Source: Streptomyces fodineus (GTDB lineage: Bacteria > Actinomycetota > Actinomycetes > Streptomycetales > Streptomycetaceae). Taken from it: 64,000 nt of DNA. The stretch lies in NCBI RefSeq assembly GCF_001735805.1, contig NZ_CP017248.1, positions 4,712,001 through 4,776,000 on the forward strand. The letters are read 5' to 3'. Of this stretch, positions 58,623 through 64,000 are shown in pieces. Positions within the stretch are counted from its first letter, which is position 1. Each line of letters starts with the position of its first letter. The translations under genes were made by a program, and so were the position numbers. Under the pieces are notes generated by a model, which was given only the letters and a program-made list of their open reading frames with translations, was not told the DNA's origin and ran no database searches.

Positions 58623-60260
58623 TCAGTACCGCGGATGCACCAGCGTCGATGCCGGCAGTCCCGCGATCCGGGTCCGTAGCGCCGCCCGCGCGTCCGCCGT
58701 CAGGTCCGCCTGCGTCAGCGTGCGCAGCCGGCCGGCGCCCAGCCGCAGCGGTGGCCGGGTGTGGCCCGGGGCCGCAAGCAGGAACCCCCAGTCGTGCGGG
58801 GCGCCGGACGCGCCTGCCGAGCGGTCGGGGCCGGCCGGGAAGCCCGAGTCGCGGCCGAGGACCCGGTAGGGGGAGACGGCGAAGCCCGCCGCGCGGAGGG
58901 TCGCGGCGACCGTCCAGAACACGCGGGGGCGGGTGGTGACGGACCCGGCGTGGACGACGAGCCGGCCGCCGCGGGCGAGGACGCGGCGGGTGAGGCCGTA
59001 GAACTCCTGGGAGTACAGCTTGGTACTGGCGGTGATGCAGGGATCGGGGAGGTCCGCGATCACCACGTCGTACGACGCGGCGGGCGCCCCGCGCAGCCAG
59101 CCGAGGGCGTCGGCCGTGGTGGTGTGGAGGCGGGGGTCGTCGTAGGCGTGGCCGTTGACGGCGGCGAGGCCGGGGTCGTGGCGGGCCAGGCGGACCAGGC
59201 CGGGGTCGAGTTCGACGATGTCGAGGCGGCGCACGCCGGGCCGGCGCAGCACCTCGCGGGCGGCCAGGCCGTCGCCGCCGCCGAGGATCAGCACGCGCGC
59301 GTGCGGCCCGCCGGTCAGTGCGGGATGGACGAGGGCCTCGTGATAGCGGCGTTCGTCGCGGCCGCCGACGCGGAGCCGGCCGTCCAGGAAGAGGTCGAGG
59401 GGCTTGCCGTGGGTGCCGCCGGCGAGCACGACCTCCTGGACGCCGGTCTGTTCGGCGACCCGGACGTCCTTGCCGTAGACGGCGTGCCGCGCGGCGCGTT
59501 CGAAGTCGCCGGCGAGGGCCGCGGCGGAGGCGAGGACGCCGAGGACGGTGAGGCCGACGAGGAGCAGGGTCCAGCGGGCCCGCCGGGTCAGGTCGCGGCG
59601 GAAGAGGCCGAGGACCAGGGCACCGCCCGCGACGACGTTGACCGTGCCGGTGAGCAGGGCGCCCGTCAACTGGCCGAGGAAGGGCAGGAGAAGGAAGGGG
59701 AAGGCGAGGCCTCCGACCAGTGCGCCGACGTAGTCCGCCGCGAACAGGTCGGCCACCGCGCCGCCCGCGTCCTGGTGGCGGATGCGCTGGATCAGCTCCA
59801 TCAGCAACGGGACTTCGGCGCCGATGAGCAGGCCGATGGCGAGGGAGAAGGCGACCAGCAGGCAGCGGGGGCCCTCGGCCCAGATCCCGCCCCAGCCGCC
59901 GGTCCAGGCGAACACGGCGTACAGCGTCATGGCGCTGCATCCGCCGATCAGCGCGAGGGCGGTCTCGATGGCGCCGAAGCCGGCGGCGGCGTGCCAGCGC
60001 AGGCGCTTGGCACCGAGGGAGCCGATGCCCATCGCGAACACCATCACGGACAGCACGACCGAGGCCTGGGTGACCGAGTCGCCCATCAAGTACGAGGCGA
60101 ACGCGACGAGTTCGAGTTCGTACACGAGTCCGCAGGCCGCGCAGACGAAGACGCACACGAGGACCAGAAACCGCCCGGTGCCGGGCCGGACGGGCAGCCG
60201 GGCGGGGCCTGTCCAGGAGGGCGGGGCGCCCGGGGGCGCGGGGGCGTGCGGTTCGATCAC
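58623..60260 (-). CDS. membrane-fused spermidine-synthase-like protein
   Basis: The 545-residue protein has seven to eight N-terminal membrane helices (residues 30-255) fused to a spermidine-synthase-type methyltransferase fold. That domain shows ILGGGDGLAAREVL, VELDPGLV, DDPRLHTTTADALGWL and DVVIADLPDP (position of the catalytic Asp). The family of membrane-fused aminopropyltransferase-like proteins is frequent in actinomycetes; polyamine synthesis is not proven. GTG 60260 is the start. It follows the DUF2617 gene by 96 bp on the same strand, the common pairing. Confidence 0.9.
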   Translation of the reverse strand: MIEPHAPAPPGAPPSWTGPARLPVRPGTGRFLVLVCVFVCAACGLVYELELVAFASYLMGDSVTQASVVLSVMVFAMGIGSLGAKRLRWHAAAGFGAIETALALIGGCSAMTLYAVFAWTGGWGGIWAEGPRCLLVAFSLAIGLLIGAEVPLLMELIQRIRHQDAGGAVADLFAADYVGALVGGLAFPFLLLPFLGQLTGALLTGTVNVVAGGALVLGLFRRDLTRRARWTLLLVGLTVLGVLASAAALAGDFERAARHAVYGKDVRVAEQTGVQEVVLAGGTHGKPLDLFLDGRLRVGGRDERRYHEALVHPALTGGPHARVLILGGGDGLAAREVLRRPGVRRLDIVELDPGLVRLARHDPGLAAVNGHAYDDPRLHTTTADALGWLRGAPAASYDVVIADLPDPCITASTKLYSQEFYGLTRRVLARGGRLVVHAGSVTTRPRVFWTVAATLRAAGFAVSPYRVLGRDSGFPAGPDRSAGASGAPHDWGFLLAAPGHTRPPLRLGAGRLRTLTQADLTADARAALRTRIAGLPASTLVHPRY

Positions 60261-60293
60261 TCTGCGACGTTACGTCACACGCTCGGTACGCTT

Positions 60294-60310
60294 CGTCACC
60301 CACACGTGTG
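60294..60310. promoter_or_regulatory. CGTCACCCACACGTGTG motif before the spermidine-synthase-like gene
   Basis: The 17-mer, including the palindrome CACACGTGTG, lies 34 bp before the GTG of the spermidine-synthase-like gene. It is identical to 32618-32634, upstream of the GntR gene. A shared regulator is possible, but the match may be coincidence. Confidence 0.35.
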
Positions 60311-60356
60311 GATCTGAAGCACTTGACCACGCATGTGTTTATGTCGCCGCACACGT

Positions 60357-60878
60357 TCATGCCGCGGAGGCCGGCGTGCGCACCCCGACCCTGGTCCGGG
60401 TGGCCACCAACTGCCCGTCCTGCGGGTAGGCGTGCCAGGTGCGCCAGTGCACCTGGCCCTCGTGGCGCTGGGCCAGCATCGCGGTGAACGCGTGCGGGCT
60501 GCCGGGAAAGACGCCCGCGAGGCCGTGCGGATGGTCGGAGACGAGGGCCAGCAACTCCTGGGCGCGGCCCGCGAACGAGCCGGGTGTGAGCACCTCGACG
60601 CGGGCGGCGAACTCGTACTCCCAGTCGCCGACCCGCTTGGCGACGCCGAGCGGCAGCGGGGTGCTGGAGCCGGGGATGCAGGCGACCGTCTCCGAGCAGC
60701 CGCCGCGCTTCTCGTCCAGCAGCACCTGATGGGACGCGCCGAGCAGTCTCAACTGGAGCTTGGCTCCGGTGAGTTCCAGGTCGAGGGTGGCCAGGGCCGG
60801 CAGCGGCTCGCGTCCCAGGGCCCAGGCCAGGTCGGCAGCCCGTGTATCGGTGTACGAAGTGTTCAGGGTCGTGAGCAT
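60357..60878 (-). CDS. DUF2617-family protein
   Basis: The 173-residue soluble protein (TSYTDTRAADLAWALG, LDLELTGAKLQLRLLGASHQVLL, YEFAARVEVLTPGSF, TWHAYPQDGQLVATRTRV) matches DUF2617. This family is nearly always next to membrane-fused spermidine-synthase-like genes in actinobacteria. The function is unknown; the pairing suggests a partner of that enzyme. ATG 60878 is the start. The 96-bp spacer to the downstream gene contains the CGTCACCC motif, so each gene may also have its own promoter. Confidence 0.88.
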   Translation of the reverse strand: MLTTLNTSYTDTRAADLAWALGREPLPALATLDLELTGAKLQLRLLGASHQVLLDEKRGGCSETVACIPGSSTPLPLGVAKRVGDWEYEFAARVEVLTPGSFAGRAQELLALVSDHPHGLAGVFPGSPHAFTAMLAQRHEGQVHWRTWHAYPQDGQLVATRTRVGVRTPASAA

Positions 60879-61265
60879 GGATCGGCTCCGCTAACACGCG
60901 ATGAGGGGGGAGATCGGCCATGTCAGCCCAGCCGGCTCGGCCGGGTGGGGAGGTCGCAGTGACGTCCGAGGGGCTGCGTTGGCGGTTTAGAGAGAATCAT
61001 GAACAGAGGCGCCCCGACAGCGTTTTTACCCAACTTCGTGGGGTTTCCATCCCTCAGAGGGCTCCACTGTTCAACTGTTCAACCATGGCGCACGCGGGGC
61101 GCGGGAATGAAGCGGCGAGCGCCGGGCCCCCGGGATGTGTGAACGACGAGCGCGGGCACGGGACACGGGGCACGGGAAACGGCGAGCGCCCGCCGGCTGT
61201 CCTCGCCCGGCGAGCGCTCGTGTGCGGCCCGGATACGGTTCCCCCGAAAGCTCAGCTGCCCCGTG
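60879..61265. other. 387-bp gene-free region before DUF2617
   Basis: No convincing gene is seen. The part at about 60985-61085 is richer in A/T than its surroundings. It holds a tandem CTGTTCAA repeat (about 61068-61083) and the palindrome CCCTC-A-GAGGG (about 61053), so it is the probable promoter region of DUF2617. Confidence 0.55.
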
Positions 61266-61655
61266 TCAGCTGCCTCCCCCGCATCCTCCCCCGCCGCCGC
61301 ACGACGAACCCCCGCCGCAGGAGGAGTGGCCCCCGCAGGAGGAGTGGCCCCCGCAGGAGTGACCGCCGTGGTGGCCTCCATGGTGGCCGCCGTGGTGACC
61401 GCCGTGGTGACCGCCCGACGAACCGGAGTCGGCGCTGCCCGCCCACCAGCTGCCGCTGCCGTCGTACGGCGCGGACGACGAGGACGACGAGGACGACGAG
61501 GACGACGAGGACGACGAGGACGACGAACGGTACGACCGGCCCCGGCCGCCCTTGCCGAGCGACACCGCTGACCGGCGCTTCCTGCACTCGCTCCGCAGCG
61601 CCCCGATGACCACGAACGCGACCACGATCAGGATGAAGATGATGCCGATGCCCAT
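61266..61655 (-). CDS. small membrane protein with poly-Ser tract and Gly/His/Cys-rich tail
   Basis: The 129-residue protein has one N-terminal helix (GIGIIFILIVVAFVVIGAL), a basic stretch (RSECRKRRS), then 18 serines in a row. The tail has five GGHH-type repeats followed by SCGGHSSCGG/CGGGSSCGGG units with six cysteines. The tail should be outside the membrane, where the His/Cys repeats could bind metals or cross-link. I recognise the N-terminus as a common Streptomyces type without function. The serines are encoded by six perfect 9-bp units. Confidence 0.75.
   Translation of the reverse strand: MGIGIIFILIVVAFVVIGALRSECRKRRSAVSLGKGGRGRSYRSSSSSSSSSSSSSSSSSSAPYDGSGSWWAGSADSGSSGGHHGGHHGGHHGGHHGGHSCGGHSSCGGHSSCGGGSSCGGGGGCGGGS
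61468..61521. repeat. 9-bp microsatellite, six copies, coding poly-Ser
   Basis: GACGACGAG-type units (minus strand TCGTCGTCC) repeat about six times in frame and encode the 18-serine tract of the membrane protein. Adjacent GTGGTGGCC-like units encode the GHHG repeats. Confidence 0.8.
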
Positions 61656-61782
61656 GGCGTCACCCTCCTTCCGTTCCCCCGAAGCGGCCCCCCGTGGACC
61701 GCGGTGACCGGCAGATGCCCGGCCGCCTGGAGGCTCAAAGCAGAGTTGAGGAACTCCAGAGCTTGGGCGCAGGATGACCGGC

Positions 61783-62958
61783 ATGACCTCCAGCGCACGC
61801 CCTCACCTCAACCGCCGGCTCGCCGGGTTCGGTACGACGATCTTCGCCGAGATGTCCGCGCTCGCCCTGTCCACGGGGTCGATCAACCTCGGCCAGGGCT
61901 TTCCCGACACCGACGGGCCCGAGGAGGTCCGGGAGGCGGCGGTGCGGGCGCTGCGCGAGGGCCGCGGCAACCAGTACCCGCCGGGCCCGGGCATCCCGGA
62001 GCTGCGCACCGCGATCGCCGCGCACCAGCAACGCCGCTACGGCCTCTCCTACGACCCCGACACCGAGGTGCTGGTCACGGCGGGCGCCACGGAGGCGATC
62101 GCGGCCTCGCTGCTGGCGCTGGTGGAGCCGGGCGACGAGGTCGTGGCCCTGGAGCCGTACTACGACTCCTACGCGGCGAGCATCGCGCTGGCGGGCGGCA
62201 CGCGCGTACCGGTGACCCTGCGCCCGCACGACGGCAGTTTCCGCCTCGACCTGGACGAGCTGCGCGCCGCCGTCACCGACCGCACCCGGCTGCTGCTGAT
62301 CAACACCCCGCACAATCCGACCGGTGCGGTCCTCACCCGCGCGGAGCTGGCCGCGATCGCCGAGCTGGCGGTCGAGCGGGATCTGCTGGTGGTCACCGAC
62401 GAGGTCTACGAGCACCTGGTCTTCGGCGACGCCGAGCACCTCCCGCTCGCCTCCTTCCCCGGCATGCGCGAACGCACGGTGACGATCGGCTCGGCCGGCA
62501 AGACGTTCTCCTTCACCGGCTGGAAGGTCGGCTGGGTCACGGCGACGCCCGGACTGGTCACCGCGGTCCGCTCGGTCAAGCAGTTCCTGACGTACGTCTC
62601 CTCGGGCCCCTTCCAGTACGCGGTGGCCGAGGCGCTCGCCCTGCCCGACTCCTACTTCGAGGACTTCCGCCGCTCCATGCTGGCCCGACGGGACATCCTC
62701 GCGAAGGGCCTGACGGAGGCGGGCTTCGAGGTCTTCGTCCCGGCCGGCACCTACTTCATCACCACCGACATCCGCCCCCTCGGCGAGAAGGACGGCTTCG
62801 CCTTCTGCCGCACCCTGCCGGGACGGGCGGGCGTCGTGGCGATCCCCAACGCCGTCTTCTACGACGACCGGGAGGCGGGGGCACCGTTCGTGCGGTTCGC
62901 GTTCTGCAAGCGGGAGGAAGTTCTGCGGGAGGCGGCGGAGCGGCTGCGGGCCATCTGA
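61783..62958 (+). CDS. class I/II PLP aminotransferase (DapC/kynurenine-aminotransferase-like)
   Basis: The 391-residue fold type I aminotransferase shows INLGQGFPDTDGPEEV and RGNQYPPGPGIPELR. It also has INTPHNPTGAV, VTDEVYEHLVF, the PLP lysine in GSAGKTFSFTGWKVGW, and FVRFAFCK with the carboxylate Arg. It resembles N-succinyldiaminopimelate aminotransferase and kynurenine/methionine aminotransferases, so the substrate is uncertain. ATG 61783 is preferred for AGGA about 9 nt upstream; ATG 61774 would add three residues. It lies 9 kb from the kyn genes, so a link is only a possibility. Confidence 0.9.
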   Translation: MTSSARPHLNRRLAGFGTTIFAEMSALALSTGSINLGQGFPDTDGPEEVREAAVRALREGRGNQYPPGPGIPELRTAIAAHQQRRYGLSYDPDTEVLVTAGATEAIAASLLALVEPGDEVVALEPYYDSYAASIALAGGTRVPVTLRPHDGSFRLDLDELRAAVTDRTRLLLINTPHNPTGAVLTRAELAAIAELAVERDLLVVTDEVYEHLVFGDAEHLPLASFPGMRERTVTIGSAGKTFSFTGWKVGWVTATPGLVTAVRSVKQFLTYVSSGPFQYAVAEALALPDSYFEDFRRSMLARRDILAKGLTEAGFEVFVPAGTYFITTDIRPLGEKDGFAFCRTLPGRAGVVAIPNAVFYDDREAGAPFVRFAFCKREEVLREAAERLRAI

Positions 62959-62978
62959 GAGCGCCTCGTGCAGGGGCC
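62946..62978 (+). terminator. inverted repeat at the end of the aminotransferase gene
   Basis: GCGGGCC at the stop codon and GGCCCGC about 20 nt later are exact complements and precede the convergent small gene. The long loop makes this a weak candidate. Confidence 0.3.
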
Positions 62979-62984
62979 CGCGGG

Positions 62985-63164
62985 CTAAGAGTCCGGCTGC
63001 TCAGCGCTCCCGGTGTCGCGGGGCGGTGCCACGGCGGCCGGCGCATTCCCGGGTATGCGGTATCCCTCTGCCTCCAGTCGTACGGCGATCTCGGGCATCG
63101 TCAGCCCCTCGGCACGCAGCTCGTACATCCGGCGAGTGAGAGCGGGGACGGGTGCGTCGGTCAT
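62985..63164 (-). CDS. small helix-turn-helix-like protein
   Basis: The 59-residue protein (TDAPVPALTRRMYELRAEGLT, MPEIAVRLEAEGYRIPGNAP, acidic Ser tail) has the layout of a single helix-turn-helix like those in recombinase or transposase N-termini. It contains no other domain. ATG 63164 is taken as the start. It is probably a small DNA-binding regulator; no target is visible. It lies convergent to the aminotransferase. Confidence 0.6.
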   Translation of the reverse strand: MTDAPVPALTRRMYELRAEGLTMPEIAVRLEAEGYRIPGNAPAAVAPPRDTGSAEQPDS

Positions 63165-63359
63165 GCTCAGCACCGTACGGGGAGGGTCTGACAGTGGAGC
63201 CCGGCTGCGGGCACGTCCCGGCCGCGGCGCAGCCGCATGGCGATGCGGCTCCGCTCCCCGTCGAGGGCGCTGCACGGAGCAGCCGAATCAGTGAACCCAC
63301 GCTCCACTCGGCCGCCACCTGCTCGCATCGGCGCCCCCGCCCTTGCAGGGTGCTCAGAT

Positions 63360-64000
63360 GTGACCCACGCCAGCACCACCCTCGCCTCGCCCGTAGCCGC
63401 GCCGAAGCCGGCGCAGCGCGCCCGTACCTGGCGGTCCCTCGTGCGAGCGAGCGGGGTCGCCGTAGGGCTCTTCCTCGGCGCCCGGCTCAGCGGGGCCGTC
63501 GTGCTCGCGCTGGCCGCGCATGCCGCCGGCAAGCACCCGCTGACGCTGCTCGCCCGGTCCTGGGACTCGATCTGGTACCTGGGCATCGCCGCGCACGGCT
63601 ACGGCCACGACCTGCCCTCGCACGACCCGGGCCCGCACAGCGACCTCGCGTTCTTCCCGCTGTACCCGGTGCTGGTGCGGGCGGTGACCGCGCTGGCCCC
63701 GCTCGGCGGGGGCGCCGCCGGACTGCTGATCTCGTGGGCCGCGGCCGCGCTGGCCGCCGCCGGGATCCACGCGGTGGGCTCCCGGCTGCACGGGCGGGCC
63801 ACCGGGATCGCGCTGGTGCTGCTGTGGGGGCTGCTGCCGCACGCGGTGGTGCTGTCGATGGCGTACACCGAGCCGGTGCTGACCGCGTTCGCGGCCTGGT
63901 CGCTGTATGCGGTGCTGGCCGGGAACTGGCTGTGGGCGGGCTCGCTCGCGGCGCTGGCGGGGCTGGCCCGGCCGAACGGGTTCGCGGTCGCCGCCGCGGT
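63360..64000 (+). CDS. PIG-V-like membrane mannosyltransferase (3' part outside window)
   Basis: From GTG 63360 the frame stays open to the window end (213 codons). After a cytoplasmic start and a first helix comes ARSWDSIWYLGIAAHGYGHD, then DLAFFPLYPVLVRAVTAL. This is the luminal Asp motif and FFPLYP typical of PIG-V/GT-C family mannosyltransferases, which use polyprenyl-phosphate sugars. Further helices follow up to LAGLARPNGFAVAAA. The protein probably glycosylates cell-surface polymers or proteins. The start is uncertain because only CAGGG about 10 nt upstream supports it. Confidence 0.8.
   Translation, partial: MTHASTTLASPVAAPKPAQRARTWRSLVRASGVAVGLFLGARLSGAVVLALAAHAAGKHPLTLLARSWDSIWYLGIAAHGYGHDLPSHDPGPHSDLAFFPLYPVLVRAVTALAPLGGGAAGLLISWAAAALAAAGIHAVGSRLHGRATGIALVLLWGLLPHAVVLSMAYTEPVLTAFAAWSLYAVLAGNWLWAGSLAALAGLARPNGFAVAAA

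Noticed and set aside
60920..61609. Plus-strand frame MSAQPARPGG... before the poly-Ser gene
   Set aside because: It runs antisense into the poly-Ser gene and becomes Arg/Thr repeats; codon use is unlike the neighbours.
1..64000. CRISPR arrays, insertion sequences, tRNA or rRNA genes
   Set aside because: The tandem repeats seen have no unique spacers. No transposase, integrase or tRNA-like cloverleaf was recognised by eye; a dedicated tRNA scan could not be run.

Overview
The window is high-GC actinobacterial DNA and almost certainly comes from the chromosome core of a Streptomyces species. The evidence is the very strong G/C bias at third codon positions, many GTG and TTG starts, tight ATGA/GTGA overlaps, TANNNT -10 boxes placed about 7 nt before start codons, and gene content that includes DUF5063, DUF6400, DUF3151, DUF2617 and SigE-type sigma genes. 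The order asd-ask-DUF5063-recR-ybaB, then purA, then tryptophan dioxygenase/kynureninase, then fba-pyrE resembles, from memory, the S. coelicolor SCO36xx region. I see no rRNA, tRNA, CRISPR array, insertion sequence, prophage or integration site.

Positions 1-17.4 kb hold a potassium/ion homeostasis block. The minus strand carries kdpD (sensor kinase), a KimA/YdaO-like APC permease with a C-terminal soluble domain, and a kdp operon of a 27-residue membrane peptide, kdpF, kdpA and kdpB; kdpB runs off the left edge. A CPA1 cation/proton antiporter is divergent from kdpD. Each of the three minus-strand units has TTGAC-type heptamers spaced about one helical turn apart upstream, which I read as a KdpE-type regulon. 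Further right are nadE, an unknown membrane protein, a YraQ-like permease pair, and a TrkA-type protein with two NAD-binding regions and transmembrane helices.

Positions 17.4-31 kb hold housekeeping and cell-surface genes: an S9 peptidase, a SURF1 protein, a SigE-family sigma factor with a repeat-containing membrane partner, asd-ask (with a likely internal start for the beta subunit), a TSUP permease, DUF5063-recR-ybaB, a SLATT-domain membrane protein and a receptor-type Ser/Thr kinase.

Positions 31-42 kb carry a class III aminotransferase with a GntR regulator, small conserved genes (one apparently leaderless), a Tat-exported 5'-nucleotidase-like phosphoesterase, purA, a diacylglycerol-kinase-like protein, an APC permease and a cytochrome P450.

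Positions 42-49 kb hold two paralogous NarL-type two-component systems. The second lies in a four-gene operon behind a DUF1023 hydrolase and an acyltransferase. Both operons share an upstream element of 31 bp with 26 identities. Positions 49-53 kb encode tryptophan catabolism to anthranilate (dioxygenase, kynureninase, formamidase-like hydrolase); two different minisatellites flank the formamidase gene.

Positions 53-64 kb hold DUF3151, an MFS exporter, fbaA, a mutarotase-pyrE pair, an SRPBCC membrane protein, a spermidine-synthase-like/DUF2617 pair, a poly-Ser/Gly-His-Cys membrane protein, a class I aminotransferase, and the start of a PIG-V-like membrane glycosyltransferase that runs off the right edge.

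No unmistakably new biological system is visible. The most promising observations are regulatory: the phased kdp repeats and the element shared by the two-component operons.
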